Notes: a model not told the origin generated them from the letters alone. DNA of 64,000 bases from Serratia marcescens (GCF_006715005.1 NZ_VFMJ01000001.1:4774001-4838000); one strand, 5' to 3'. Counted from the stretch's first letter, positions 38,457 through 47,866 are shown. Made by a program: numbers and translations.

Positions 38457-39959
38457 TTAGATCAGCTTTAACGCAACCCAATACAGCGCACCGGAAAGCA
38501 GAATCGAGATTGGCAGGGTCAGTACCCAGGCCAACAGGATGTTCTTCACGGTTTTGCTCTGCACGCCGCCGCCGTCCACGATCATCGTCCCGGCAACCGC
38601 CGAAGAGAGGACGTGGGTGGTGGAGACCGGCATGCCGGTATAACTCGCCACGCCGATCGACAGCGCCGCGGTCATCTGGGCCGATACGCCCTGGGCGTAG
38701 GTCATGCCTTTCTTGCCGATCTTCTCGCCGATGGTGGTGGCCACGCGTTTCCAGCCCACCATGGTGCCGAGCGACAGTGCCAGCGCGACGGCGACGATGA
38801 TCCACATCGGCGCGTACTCGACGGTCTGCAGCAGATCCTGACGCAGGTTCTTCAGGAAACGCTGGTCGGCGGATGAGGTTTCCGGCAGCTTGGCGACTTT
38901 ATCCGCCGTGTCGGTCACGCACATCAGCAGGCGGCGCAGGTGGCTGCGCTGGTCAACCGTCAGCTGATCGTAGCTTTGCAGGTTGGCCAGCATGCCCTGA
39001 GCCAGCTCGATCGCCGGCATGGCGCGCGAACTGTCGCAGTGGAACTCGGCCGGCTTGTTAGGCGTAGCTTCGTCATCCGGGCTTGGCACCAGCGGCGTCA
39101 ACGACACCGCATGCGACAGTGCGTCACCGTGCTGCTGGTAATATTGCTGCAGGTGGGTCACGGCATCACGCGTACGGGTGATGTCATAACCGGTTGCATT
39201 CATATTGACCACGAAGCCGGCCGGCGCAACGCCGATCAGCACCAGCATGATAAGGCCGATGCCTTTCTGGCCGTCGTTGGCGCCGTGCGAGAAGCTGACG
39301 CCAATCGCCGACAGGATCAGTGCGATACGGGTCCAGAACGGCGGCTTGCGTTTGCCGTCGACCTTTTCACGTTCCGCAGGGGTCATGTGGATACGCTGGC
39401 GTTTCTTGGTGCCACTCCAATAGCGGCGCAAGGCGAACACCATCACTCCCGCTACCATCATGCCGACCAGCGGCGAGAACAGCAGAGAAAGGAAAATGCC
39501 AATCATTTTCGGGACGTTAAGCGCATCCACCACCGAAGTGTGGGTCATCAGGGCGTTGGTTAAACCGACACCGATGATTGCGCCTATCAGCGTATGGGAA
39601 CTGGAGGCCGGCAGACCGAAATACCAGGTGCCGAGGTTCCAGATGATTGCCGCCAACAGCATGGAGAAGACCATGGCTAATCCGTGCGCTGAACTGACGT
39701 TCAACAACAGATCGGTAGGCAGCAAATGGACGATGGCGTAAGCAACACTCAAACCGCCGAGCATTACGCCAAGAAAGTTGAACAAACCTGCCATCACGAC
39801 CGCAAGTTGCGAGCGCATGGCGCGGGTATAAATAACTGTAGCGACCGCATTGGCCGTATCATGAAAACCGTTGATGGCTTCATAAAACAACACGAACAAC
39901 AATGCGAGAATTAACATCAGGCCGGTATGGAAATCCAGGCCAGCGAACAAATGCAGCAT
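38457..39959 (-). CDS. pitA: Low-affinity inorganic phosphate transporter PitA
   Basis: A 500-aa inner-membrane phosphate:H+ symporter (metal-phosphate carrier). The two Pit signature repeats are seen: [27 protein letters not shown] near the N-terminus and [24 protein letters not shown] in the middle. Other blocks are [19 protein letters not shown] and [19 protein letters not shown]. The central loop (about 265-375) is hydrophilic and the least conserved compared with E. coli PitA (499 aa). The ATG is at 39957-39959. yhiN is divergent, as in E. coli. Confidence 0.96.
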   Translation of the reverse strand: MLHLFAGLDFHTGLMLILALLFVLFYEAINGFHDTANAVATVIYTRAMRSQLAVVMAGLFNFLGVMLGGLSVAYAIVHLLPTDLLLNVSSAHGLAMVFSMLLAAIIWNLGTWYFGLPASSSHTLIGAIIGVGLTNALMTHTSVVDALNVPKMIGIFLSLLFSPLVGMMVAGVMVFALRRYWSGTKKRQRIHMTPAEREKVDGKRKPPFWTRIALILSAIGVSFSHGANDGQKGIGLIMLVLIGVAPAGFVVNMNATGYDITRTRDAVTHLQQYYQQHGDALSHAVSLTPLVPSPDDEATPNKPAEFHCDSSRAMPAIELAQGMLANLQSYDQLTVDQRSHLRRLLMCVTDTADKVAKLPETSSADQRFLKNLRQDLLQTVEYAPMWIIVAVALALSLGTMVGWKRVATTIGEKIGKKGMTYAQGVSAQMTAALSIGVASYTGMPVSTTHVLSSAVAGTMIVDGGGVQSKTVKNILLAWVLTLPISILLSGALYWVALKLI

Positions 39960-40259
39960 AAGCGTTACGCCAGTTTGTGGACATGAACGCCGCGCATTAT
40001 CAGTGACAACCGGTGCCGGGGAAAAGGAAAATATGACGTTTTTTTGATTTGGACATGACGAAACGATGACGCGCCTATAACAAAAATATGGAATATCAAC
40101 GCGTTAATCTCCTCTGACCTCTGTAATATTTTCTTACTATGGCGTTGGCGGCGCCGGGGCTTTACAATCTGCCGCCGTGAATTTGGCGGTGACCGGCGGC
40201 GAAACGGCGTAATATGGCGCTCTTTTGTCGCGATTGTGGTTTTGATAAGTGAGGCTCAG
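39960..40259. other. Divergent promoter region pitA-yhiN
   Basis: A 300-bp divergent region. A TACAAT stretch (about 40164) could be a -10 for yhiN. For pitA no convincing pair was fixed. No additional gene is seen. Confidence 0.4.
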
Positions 40260-41459
40260 GTGGAACAGTTTGATGTCGTAGTGATTGGGGCGGGCGCCGC
40301 CGGCATGTTTTGCGCCGCGCAGGCGGGGCAACTCGGTTGCCGCGTGTTGCTGCTCGACAACGGCAAAAAACCGGGCCGCAAGATCCTGATGTCCGGCGGC
40401 GGGCGCTGTAACTTTACCAATATGTACGCCGAACCGGCGGCCTATCTGTCGAACAACCCGCACTTTTGCAAGTCGGCGCTGGCGCGCTACACCCAGTGGG
40501 ACTTCATCGATCTGATCAACCGCTACGGCATCGCCTACCATGAAAAAACGCTGGGGCAGCTGTTCTGCGACGATTCGGCGCAGCAGGTGGTGGATCTGCT
40601 GGTCAAAGAGTGCGAGCTGGGCCAGGTGACGATGCGCCTGCGCAGCGAAGTGCTGGGTGTGGAGAAAACCGAGAACGGTTACGCGCTGGCGCTCAATGGC
40701 GAAAAAGTAAGTGCTCGCTCACTTGTGGTGGCCAGCGGCGGATTGTCCATGCCGGGGCTGGGCGCTTCGCCGTTCGGTTACAAGCTGGCGGAGCAGTTCG
40801 GCCTCAAGGTGCTGCCGACGCGCGCCGGACTGGTGCCGTTTACCCTGCATAAGCCGCTGCTGGAGCATGTGCAGACGCTGTCTGGCGTCTCGGTGCCGGC
40901 GGTGCTCACCGCCGAGAACGGCGTCAGCTTCCGTGAAAGCATTCTATTTACCCATCGCGGCCTGTCCGGCCCGGCGGTGCTGCAGCTGTCCAGCTACTGG
41001 CAACCGGGTGAGTATGTGAGCGTTAACTTACTTCCTGAGCTGGATTTGGCGGCCTTCCTGGATGATCAACGCCGGGAGCACCCGAACCAAAGCCTGAAAA
41101 ACACCCTGGCGCTGCAATTGCCGAAGCGGCTGGTGGAGTGCTTGCAGACCCTGGGACAGTTGCCGGAGGCGACGCTGAAGCAGCTGAATGCGCCGCAGCA
41201 GGCGGCGCTGGTGGATCTGTTGCAGAACTGGCGCGTGCAGCCGAACGGTACCGAAGGCTACCGCACGGCGGAAGTGACGCTTGGCGGCGTCGACACCAAT
41301 GAACTTTCCTCCAAGACGATGGAGGCCCACAAGGCGTCGGGGCTCTACTTTATCGGCGAAGTGGTGGACGTGACCGGGTGGTTGGGCGGCTACAACTTCC
41401 AGTGGGCCTGGAGCTCGGCCTGGGCCTGCGCCCAGGCGCTGGCGGCGCAGGGGCGTTAA
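40260..41459 (+). CDS. yhiN: Flavoprotein YhiN (HI0933/BaiN family)
   Basis: A 399-aa flavoprotein with an N-terminal FAD-binding Rossmann motif (VVVIGAGAAGMFCAAQAG), the family signature KKPGRKILMSGGGRCNFTN and LVVASGGLSMPGLGASPFGYKLAEQFG. A C-terminal TEGYRTAEVTLGGVDTNELSS...GLYFIGEVVDVTGWLGGYNFQWAW ends the protein. This matches E. coli YhiN throughout. The reaction is unknown. I use GTG 40260 as start because GAGG is 5 nt upstream and the E. coli protein begins at the same point; an ATG at 40236 in frame lacks that support. Confidence 0.93.
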   Translation: MEQFDVVVIGAGAAGMFCAAQAGQLGCRVLLLDNGKKPGRKILMSGGGRCNFTNMYAEPAAYLSNNPHFCKSALARYTQWDFIDLINRYGIAYHEKTLGQLFCDDSAQQVVDLLVKECELGQVTMRLRSEVLGVEKTENGYALALNGEKVSARSLVVASGGLSMPGLGASPFGYKLAEQFGLKVLPTRAGLVPFTLHKPLLEHVQTLSGVSVPAVLTAENGVSFRESILFTHRGLSGPAVLQLSSYWQPGEYVSVNLLPELDLAAFLDDQRREHPNQSLKNTLALQLPKRLVECLQTLGQLPEATLKQLNAPQQAALVDLLQNWRVQPNGTEGYRTAEVTLGGVDTNELSSKTMEAHKASGLYFIGEVVDVTGWLGGYNFQWAWSSAWACAQALAAQGR

Positions 41460-41579
41460 CGTTCAGCAGTGACGGATCAGGCCGATGTTGTTGGCATAAA
41501 ACGCAGATACAACCCAGCGAGCGTCATAAAGCATTAGTAGCTGGTCGGTTGTCGAAAGCGCTTGCGGATCGCCGAGACC

Positions 41580-41720
41580 CTATTCATTAGACTTGTGAAC
41601 CATTTCCCACGCCATGTCCGGTGTCGGCAGCAGCCGAGAGGGAATGATGTTCGGCAAGACAGCGAATACCAGAGCAAAAATCACCGAGGCGATCGGTTTT
41701 CTCAGCCGACGAGGTTTCAT
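41580..41720 (-). CDS. Small single-helix membrane protein (46 aa), unrecognised
   Basis: A leftward frame from ATG 41720 to TAG 41580 encodes 46 residues. It starts with a strongly basic end (MKPRRLRKP), then a hydrophobic helix (IASVIFALVFAVLPNII, about 10-26), then a polar tail (SRLLPTPDMAWEMVHKSNE). The basic-then-hydrophobic order fits an N-in single-pass inner-membrane microprotein or a signal sequence. It begins 13 nt after the VOC stop on the same strand, so the two probably share a message. The ribosome site is modest (AAGAGAAA just upstream). I do not recognise it as any named small protein. Confidence 0.5.
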   Translation of the reverse strand: MKPRRLRKPIASVIFALVFAVLPNIIPSRLLPTPDMAWEMVHKSNE

Positions 41721-41733
41721 TTTCTCTTGTCTG

Positions 41734-42150
41734 TTAATTGCACCCTGCCGGCCCTTTCAATTCCACGCGATTGCCGTCCGGATCGCTGAAATAAATCGAT
41801 GGCCCGTCGCCTTCCGCGCCGTAGCGCGATTCGGCGGGGTCAACGTCGATGCCCTGCGATCGCAGATAGGTCAACAACGCGTCTTCGTTGAATGGATCGA
41901 TGCGCAGGCAGACGTGATCGACATTTTGCCGATGAGGATCGGGCGTTTCGCCACCTTTTTTCCCCAGTACGCCGTTGACGTCCACCAGGTCAATCATGGA
42001 GGCACCGGCGCGCAGGTGCACCAGCCCCAAATCCGGTCGCTGTTTGGCGATATCACAGCCGACGATCTGGGTATAAAAACGCAGGCTGTTCTGCATATCG
42101 CGCACGCGCAGCACCACATGATCCAGCCGTTGCAAGTTGAAGGGGCGCAC
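41734..42150 (-). CDS. VOC-family (glyoxalase/dioxygenase fold) protein
   Basis: A 138-aa protein with two beta-alpha-beta-beta-beta repeats. Metal-ligand positions are seen as His in RLDHVVLRVRD, His in NVDHVCLRID and Glu in NRVELKG. The substrate is unknown. I take GTG 42150 rather than the ATG at 42156, because GAGGAG directly abuts that ATG and is 6 nt from the GTG. It is separated from the SRPBCC gene by a terminator and so has its own promoter. A 46-aa membrane protein gene follows. Confidence 0.83.
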   Translation of the reverse strand: MRPFNLQRLDHVVLRVRDMQNSLRFYTQIVGCDIAKQRPDLGLVHLRAGASMIDLVDVNGVLGKKGGETPDPHRQNVDHVCLRIDPFNEDALLTYLRSQGIDVDPAESRYGAEGDGPSIYFSDPDGNRVELKGPAGCN

Positions 42151-42246
42151 GGTCATCTCCTCAAATGAACATCTCCTTTACAGCATAAGCGGCGATGACG
42201 GATTTATCCTGCTTCGCGGCATTCCCGTTCGTGCGCCCAAACCCCC

Positions 42247-42281
42247 AAAAAAAACGGCCGATGGGTGCAGCCATCGACCGT
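42247..42281 (-). terminator. Terminator after the SRPBCC gene
   Basis: Read leftward, CGGTCGATGG and CCATCGGCCG pair (one G-U wobble) around a 5-nt loop, followed by T8. It ends the AKR-SDR-SRPBCC transcript. Confidence 0.88.
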
Positions 42282-42301
42282 GGGGCTTAAGCGTTCAAGC
42301 G

Positions 42302-42718
42302 TTAACGAGGGAAGTTGTCGCTCAGCGCATCCAGGCCGCCTTGGTAGATGCCGCTGAACAGGGCGACGGCCTCGTCGTCGCTGATGTTGACCGGCGTGAA
42401 GCTGCCCGACCACTCCACGCGCGCCACGTTGGCGTCGTCGGTGGCGTGCACTGACAGGGTGGACAGGTAATTCACCACCGGGAACGGCGCCTGCATGATG
42501 GAGTAGCTGTAGCTGCGTTGACGGTTGTCGAACGCTTCCAGCCGCTCGATGACGGTGCCGCCGTCGGCGGTGGTTAAGGTACGCACGCGGCCGCCTTGTG
42601 AAACGACGCTTTTCGGGATGAACGGCAGCCAGTCAGGCAGGGCGTCGAAGCCGCCGATCAGTTGCCATACGGTGTCGGCAGATGCCGGGATGTCCATAGA
42701 GACGGATGTAGTAGCCAT
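42302..42718 (-). CDS. SRPBCC-family (START/polyketide-cyclase-like) protein
   Basis: A 138-aa hydrophobic-ligand-binding fold: MATTSVSMDIPASADTVWQLIGGFDALPDWLPFI, followed by SYSYSIMQAPFPVVNYLSTLSV and terminal VALFSGIYQGGLDALSDNF. These are the hallmarks of Bet v1/SRPBCC proteins of the SRPBCC/MxaD-type group. No catalytic residues are defined. It is the third gene of an operon with AKR and SDR, and the terminator after it closes that unit. Confidence 0.8.
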   Translation of the reverse strand: MATTSVSMDIPASADTVWQLIGGFDALPDWLPFIPKSVVSQGGRVRTLTTADGGTVIERLEAFDNRQRSYSYSIMQAPFPVVNYLSTLSVHATDDANVARVEWSGSFTPVNISDDEAVALFSGIYQGGLDALSDNFPR

Positions 42719-42754
42719 TTTCTTTCTCTCTTAATATCGGGTTCGGGTACAGGG

Positions 42755-43552
42755 TTACATTGCCAGCGTATCTACGACGCCACCGTCAACGCGTAGCGCC
42801 GCGCCGGTGGTGGCCGAAGACAGCGGAGAGGCGAGGTAAACGGCCAGGTTGGCCACTTCATCGACGTCCGCCGCGCGCTGAATAATGGAGCTTGGGCGTT
42901 CGGTTTTAACGAACTCGTCGGCCTGATCGCGTGCGCTGCGCCCGGATTTGGCCGCCGCATCCGCCAGCATTTCTTGCAGGCCTTCGGTAAAGGTTGGCCC
43001 CGGCAGAATGGCGTTGACCGTCACACCGGTGCCGGCGAGGCGTTTCGCCAGGCCGTGAGACACCGCCAGGTTGGCGCTTTTGGTGACGCCGTAGTTGATC
43101 ATGTCCGCCGGGATGGCGACGCCGGATTCGGACGACACGAAAATAATGCGTCCCCAACCCTGCTCGGTCATGCTCTGCGCGTAGTGGCGCGCCAGACGCA
43201 CGCCCGAGAGGACGTTGACGTTATAGAAGTGCATCCACTCGCTGTCGGGCACGGTAAAGAAGTCTTTATCGTTGAAAATGCCCAGGTTGTTGATCAGCAC
43301 GTCGGCTTTCGGTTCCGCGGCGAACAGGGTAGCAGCCCCTTGTTCCGTCCCGAGATCCGCGACCACGCCGCGTACCTGCGCGCCGGGCACGTTGGCGCTG
43401 ATGTCGGTGATGGCGTGATCGACCCCGCTTTTCTGACGGCCGACGATCACGACGGTGGCGCCCGTTTTGGCGAGCCCGCGCGCGATGCCGAGGCCGATGC
43501 CGGAGGTGGAGCCGCTGACGACGGCGACTTTGCCTGAAAGATCCAGTTTCAT
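42755..43552 (-). CDS. SDR-family oxidoreductase
   Basis: A 265-aa classical SDR: AVVSGSTSGIGLGIARGLAKTG (cofactor), NNLGIFNDKDFF (NNAG variant), SSESGVAIPADMINYGVTKSANL (Ser and YxxxK), VNAILPGPTFTEG, and terminal DGGVVDTLAM. The start MKLDLSGKV at 43552 is chosen over the upstream ATG 43555 and the longer frame. It lies between the AKR and SRPBCC genes with 36-53 bp gaps, so is probably one operon. The VVIVGRQKSG end of strand 2 suggests NADP(H). Confidence 0.83.
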   Translation of the reverse strand: MKLDLSGKVAVVSGSTSGIGLGIARGLAKTGATVVIVGRQKSGVDHAITDISANVPGAQVRGVVADLGTEQGAATLFAAEPKADVLINNLGIFNDKDFFTVPDSEWMHFYNVNVLSGVRLARHYAQSMTEQGWGRIIFVSSESGVAIPADMINYGVTKSANLAVSHGLAKRLAGTGVTVNAILPGPTFTEGLQEMLADAAAKSGRSARDQADEFVKTERPSSIIQRAADVDEVANLAVYLASPLSSATTGAALRVDGGVVDTLAM

Positions 43553-43605
43553 CATGTATCTCATCGAGTTAATGGGGGTAATGGGGCCATGTGGCCCCAT
43601 AAAAC

Positions 43606-44616
43606 TTAACGAGTCGGCAACGGCGCGTTGTCGGCCACCAGTTTCTGACGGCGCATTTCGGCCCAGAACTCAGCCGGGATAACGGCGTCCAGCGCAGCCA
43701 GATCTTCGGCCATGCGGCCAGGGTGGCTCGAACCGGGGATCACGGCGGCCACCGCCGGGTTAGCCAGCGCGAACTGCAGCGCGGCGGCTTTGACGTCGAC
43801 CTGGAAGCGAGCGGCGATCGCTTTGATTTGCGCTACCTTTGCCAGCACCGCCGGGGACGCTTTCTGGTATTCGTAGTGCTCGCCGCCGGCCAGCACGCCG
43901 GAGTTGTAAGGGCCGCCGACGACGATGTCGACGTTGCTCGCCAGGGCTTCCGGCATCAAACGCTGCAGGGCGCGTTCATGATCCAGCAGGCTGTAACGGC
44001 CGGCCAACAGGAAGGCATCCGGCTGCGTTTCGCTCAGGCCCAGCGCCAGTTCACAAGGCTCGACGCGGTTGACGCCGAGGCCCCAGGCCTTGATCACCCC
44101 TTCTTCACGCAGACGGGTCAGCGCGCGGAAAGCGCCGGTGCGGGCGATGTTGAACTGCTCAATCCAGTTGTCGCCGTAAAAATCCTGGGCCGGATCGTGG
44201 ATCCAGACGATATCCAGGCGGTCGGTTTTGAGGCGCTTCAGGCTGTCTTCAATGGAACGCAGCGTGGCATCGGCGGAGTAGTCGTTGACGATCTTGTTCT
44301 TCAGACCGTGTTCGAACAGACCGCCTTTCTCGCCCAGATCGCGGGCGGAGGTGTCTTCTTCTTCGTCCAGCATGATGCGGCCCACTTTGGTGCTCAGCAC
44401 ATACTCGTCGCGCGGGTATTGCGACAGCACTTCACCCATGCGGATTTCCGACAGGCCGGAACCGTAGAGCGGTGCGGTGTCGAAGTAGCGAATGCCCAGA
44501 TCCCAGGCGCCGCTGACGGTGGCTTGCACGTCCTCTTGCGGGATGTTGCGGAACATATTGCCGAGCGGCGCGCCGCCCAAACCGATCTTGCCGGGTAAAA
44601 TAGTTTTGATGCTCAT
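43606..44616 (-). CDS. Aldo/keto reductase
   Basis: A 336-aa TIM-barrel NADPH enzyme. The catalytic tetrad is visible as Asp in YFDTAPLYGSG, Tyr in the same block, Lys in LSTKVGR and His in IVWIHDPAQ. The closest subgroups by eye are D-threo-aldose 1-dehydrogenase/pyridoxal 4-dehydrogenase-type AKRs (GIRYFDTAPLYGSGLSEIRMGEVL). It is first in the operon AKR-SDR-SRPBCC and divergent from a LysR gene. A detoxification or sugar or aldehyde role is plausible, and the substrate is unknown. Confidence 0.85.
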   Translation of the reverse strand: MSIKTILPGKIGLGGAPLGNMFRNIPQEDVQATVSGAWDLGIRYFDTAPLYGSGLSEIRMGEVLSQYPRDEYVLSTKVGRIMLDEEEDTSARDLGEKGGLFEHGLKNKIVNDYSADATLRSIEDSLKRLKTDRLDIVWIHDPAQDFYGDNWIEQFNIARTGAFRALTRLREEGVIKAWGLGVNRVEPCELALGLSETQPDAFLLAGRYSLLDHERALQRLMPEALASNVDIVVGGPYNSGVLAGGEHYEYQKASPAVLAKVAQIKAIAARFQVDVKAAALQFALANPAVAAVIPGSSHPGRMAEDLAALDAVIPAEFWAEMRRQKLVADNAPLPTR

Positions 44617-44630
44617 AGTCGATCCTCAAT

Positions 44631-44699
44631 ACGTTATCTTTTCAGGGAAACTTATGGGGCTCATACCTGTCTGCCCCGTCACGAGGCTAAAGATAACGT
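44631..44699. promoter_or_regulatory. Long nested inverted repeat between AKR operon and LysR gene
   Basis: ACGTTATCTTT (44631-44641) and AAAGATAACGT (44689-44699) are perfect 11-bp complements 47 bp apart. A second pair GGGGC/GCCCC (starting about 44657 and 44672) sits inside. The spacing suits two regulator sites on the promoter of the AKR operon, possibly bridged, or an autoregulatory LysR site. Confidence 0.4.
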
Positions 44700-44757
44700 G
44701 GCAAGTTGTGACTTGATAGGACATAATTTGTCTAAGTTAAGTCCTTTGAGGTCTCAC

Positions 44758-45657
44758 ATGATCGATTTACGTCAGTTGAAATACTTTGTCGCGGTGGCGG
44801 AAGAGGAGCACGTCGGCCGCGCCGCCGAACGGCTGCACATTTCCCAGTCCCCGCTGAGCCGGCAGATTTCCCAGCTTGAGGAGCGCCTCGGGTTGATGCT
44901 GTTTGAGCGCAATCAGCAGCGCATCCGCCTGACCGCCGACGGCCAGACGTTTCTGGCCGAAACCCGCGCGCTGTTGACGCACGCCAACCGGCTTGAGTCG
45001 CTCGGGCGCCGCCTGGGGCGGGGGGAAGACGGCGGGCTGTGCATCGGCTATATCGAAAATGCGATGCACTCCGGCGTTTTGTCGAACGCATTGCGATCGC
45101 TGCGGGTGTCCCGGCCGGATGTGCACATCGTGCTTTACAGCCAACCTTCTTCCATGCAGCTGGAAGGGCTGCGGCAGCGTAGCCTGGACGTGGCGTTGGT
45201 CAATACGGCGCCGGATCGCGACGATCAGGATTTGGACTATACGCAGGTGTTGGACGATCGCATGCTGCTGGCCCTGCCGCAGACGCATCCGCTGGCTGAA
45301 AGGGAGACGCTGCAGCCGGCGGATCTCACCGATCAGGCCTGGATCTCGGTGATCCACAAAGAGGATGCTCATTCGCGCGACGACTTCGTGGCGGCCTGCG
45401 TGAAGGCCGGGTTCGATCCGGATATTCGGCTGGAAGCGGGCGAGCCGCTGACCGCACTGGGGTTGGTCGCCGCCGGGTTGGGGATGACGCTGATCCAGCA
45501 CAGCCTGCGGCATAACGCGCCGCAGGGCGTGGTGCTGCGCGAACTGCCCTGGATGCAATACACCACGCAGCTGTGGGCAGTGTGGCACAAGGCCAACCTG
45601 CGCCCGCTGGTCACCCATTTTCGCGAAGTGATGTCGGCCGGGCCGGCCTGCCACTGA
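44758..45657 (+). CDS. LysR-family transcriptional regulator
   Basis: A 299-aa regulator beginning MIDLRQLKYFVAVAEEEHVGRAAERLHISQSPLSRQISQLEERLGL, the standard HTH of the CatM/BenM-like or HcaR class. The effector domain has LCIGYIENAMHSGVLSNALRSLR and GLVAAGLGMTLIQHSLR. Start ATG 44758 has GAGG 8 nt upstream. It is divergent from the AKR-SDR-SRPBCC operon across a 141-bp region with a striking inverted repeat, the classical arrangement of LysR and its target. The ligand is unknown. Confidence 0.87.
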   Translation: MIDLRQLKYFVAVAEEEHVGRAAERLHISQSPLSRQISQLEERLGLMLFERNQQRIRLTADGQTFLAETRALLTHANRLESLGRRLGRGEDGGLCIGYIENAMHSGVLSNALRSLRVSRPDVHIVLYSQPSSMQLEGLRQRSLDVALVNTAPDRDDQDLDYTQVLDDRMLLALPQTHPLAERETLQPADLTDQAWISVIHKEDAHSRDDFVAACVKAGFDPDIRLEAGEPLTALGLVAAGLGMTLIQHSLRHNAPQGVVLRELPWMQYTTQLWAVWHKANLRPLVTHFREVMSAGPACH

Positions 45658-45673
45658 TCGCCGGCGGCGTCTA

Positions 45674-47866
45674 CTACGGCACCGCGCGTAAAGCGGCCAC
45701 GATCGCCGCCAGGTCGGCGCGCTGCTCGTCTGCCAGCGCGGGCTGCGCCTGTGCCGCATTCTCCGCCAGCAGGGTTTGCAGGCCGATCAGCCAGTCATAG
45801 ATATAAAACGCGGTATTTTTGGTCGGCGTTGGCGCCAGCCGGGTTAGCCGCTGCTGGCCGCTCCAGTCCACCGCCGGCTGCGGCGGCGGGGTAAAGATCG
45901 GCTGGCCGGGGTTGACGCGGCTCTCGGGGCGCGTTGCCGTATCGCGCCGCGGGAAGCCGAGCCAGGCGACGAAGTCGCCCAGTAGCGCCAGCGCCTGGCT
46001 GATCTGCCGATCTTCACCCTGTTCCGGCAGGCCCCCGGCGTACAGCGCACGCTCCAGTTCGTCGTCGAGCTGCAGACGGCAGGCGGCGCCGATCAGCGCA
46101 TCGACCAGCAATTCCAGGTGCGGTTTCTCGACGCCAAGCAGATCCAACAACCGGCGGCTGTCCGGCAGCGCACGCAGATGGTTGATCCAATCCGCGAAGA
46201 TCCGCGCGGCAAAAGGCGATGCGGGCTGACCGCCCGGCGCAGTGGATTCTTGCTCGCCGAACAGATCGATATCCAGCCCGAACGGTGAAGGCGCCATCGT
46301 CGGGGGTGGTGCGCTGTGCTGCTGTTGCTGATAAAGCTGGCGCAGCGTATCGCGCTGGGGCAGCAACCGCTCCAGCAGTTCGCCGTGGCGGCCGGCCTGC
46401 GCCTGCAGTGCGCGCAGCAGCTGTTGCGCGCGTTGCTGTGTCGCGTGCGGATCGGCGGCGGTGAGCCAGTTGCCGAGCAGGCTTTCCGTCAGCTCGCGCT
46501 GCAATTCCTCACGCTGTTCGAGCAGGCGCGCTTGCTTGTGGGCCGGACGCGCCTGAGCGGCCAGATAGTTCACCATGCGGCGGCAGTCCTGTTCATCCAG
46601 CGCCAGCAGCGTGGCCCAGCTGTCGCCGGGCTCGCCGACCTGACGCTGGACGGCGTCGTCGGGCCGCGCTTTGCCTTCCTGACGCGAGTCGAACGGCGTG
46701 ATTGCCCAGATTAAACCGGGCTTGCGGCGTTGGCGCAGCGCCGGGGTTTCCCCCTGGGTGTGGTTGACCCAATCGCCGAGCGCCTGGCCGACGCGCGCGG
46801 CGTCCTGCGGCGTGGCGGCGGCATCGGTTACCAGCAACAGATTGGCGTGCAGGCCGTCCGCACAGCGGGTCAATAAATGGGCGCGCTTTGCCTGTTGCAG
46901 ACGCTGCGCCGGCTCCGCCTGCGGACAGCTGCGGCTGCCGGGCAGGTCGATCAGCGCCACATCGGCGGGCAGGCCCGCCTGCGCCGTCTGCGGCAGAACG
47001 GTGGTCACTTCGGCGGTCAGCCAGGCCAGATCGCTCAGTGCGATCTCCCGTTCATCGCCTTGTTCGGTCATGACGGCGATCGTGGCGTTTTCCGGTACGG
47101 CGTTTGCGGTCAGCTGCGCCAACGCGCGGCGCGGTGCATGAACCTGTCGGTTGCCGCCGAGGGTATGCAGCGCGTGCGCCAGCTGGCGATAACGCGCCGT
47201 CAACGTCGTCTCCTCTCCCCACAGCGGTGCAAACAGGCGCGCTCGATCGTCGATGCTCAGCTGCGGCGCCAGCGTCACTGCCTGCGGCCAGAAGTGCCTG
47301 TCGAGCGTGGGTTGCTCTTTGCCGCCGTGGCGGCGTTGATTGTCCCACAGCGCCAGCACGGCGTTGCCGTCGAGGCCATCGAGGGCGACGGCTTGGCGGT
47401 GGCGCGCCAACGCTTGCAAATGGCCGGCGATGGCGCGGGCGTCCCAGTCCGGGCGAAAGCCGCGCATCGCGGCGGCGTCGATCGTGATGGCCAACCACTG
47501 CGCTTCGTTGAGCAGCGCGAGGGCGATCGGATAATCGGCGGGCCCCGTTTCGGCCGCCGTGCAGTAGCGCACCGCGAGCGACAGGTCCGCGTTGAAGCGT
47601 TTGGCGCCAGGCGCCAGCGCCGCCAGCAGATGGGCCTTGGCGGCGGCGTTGTGGCCATACAAACCGATGGCGACCTGCGCAGGCCGGGTGTTTTCCAACT
47701 GGACGGCGCGGTTATGGCAACCGCGCAGACGCAGCGTCAGGCGATCGGCTTCCCGCTCTAGGCGGGCGGATTGTCGGCGTGTGGCGTCCACCCAGTCGAT
47801 CGCCTGCACAATGCCGGCGCTGAGCGCGTTATTCGGGGCCGCTGGGGCAAAGGTGTGCGTTTTCAT
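45674..47866 (-). CDS. srfC: SrfC-like protein, putative GTPase with degenerate P-loop
   Basis: A 730-aa cytosolic protein, last of the srfABC set. The N-terminus has a coiled-coil-like stretch (about 28-58). A Walker A-like segment at about 68-80 reads GLYGHNAAAKAHL, so the expected G-K-S/T is A-K-A. A dynamin-like or Era-like G3 motif is present as VALIDLPGSRSCP. The rest is helical, typical of SrfC. The start overlaps the srfB stop by 4 nt (ATGA). Members are called virulence factor SrfC from co-regulation with SsrB in Salmonella, and the molecular function is not settled. The altered P-loop may mean weak or no nucleotide hydrolysis. Confidence 0.8.
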   Translation of the reverse strand: MKTHTFAPAAPNNALSAGIVQAIDWVDATRRQSARLEREADRLTLRLRGCHNRAVQLENTRPAQVAIGLYGHNAAAKAHLLAALAPGAKRFNADLSLAVRYCTAAETGPADYPIALALLNEAQWLAITIDAAAMRGFRPDWDARAIAGHLQALARHRQAVALDGLDGNAVLALWDNQRRHGGKEQPTLDRHFWPQAVTLAPQLSIDDRARLFAPLWGEETTLTARYRQLAHALHTLGGNRQVHAPRRALAQLTANAVPENATIAVMTEQGDEREIALSDLAWLTAEVTTVLPQTAQAGLPADVALIDLPGSRSCPQAEPAQRLQQAKRAHLLTRCADGLHANLLLVTDAAATPQDAARVGQALGDWVNHTQGETPALRQRRKPGLIWAITPFDSRQEGKARPDDAVQRQVGEPGDSWATLLALDEQDCRRMVNYLAAQARPAHKQARLLEQREELQRELTESLLGNWLTAADPHATQQRAQQLLRALQAQAGRHGELLERLLPQRDTLRQLYQQQQHSAPPPTMAPSPFGLDIDLFGEQESTAPGGQPASPFAARIFADWINHLRALPDSRRLLDLLGVEKPHLELLVDALIGAACRLQLDDELERALYAGGLPEQGEDRQISQALALLGDFVAWLGFPRRDTATRPESRVNPGQPIFTPPPQPAVDWSGQQRLTRLAPTPTKNTAFYIYDWLIGLQTLLAENAAQAQPALADEQRADLAAIVAALRAVP

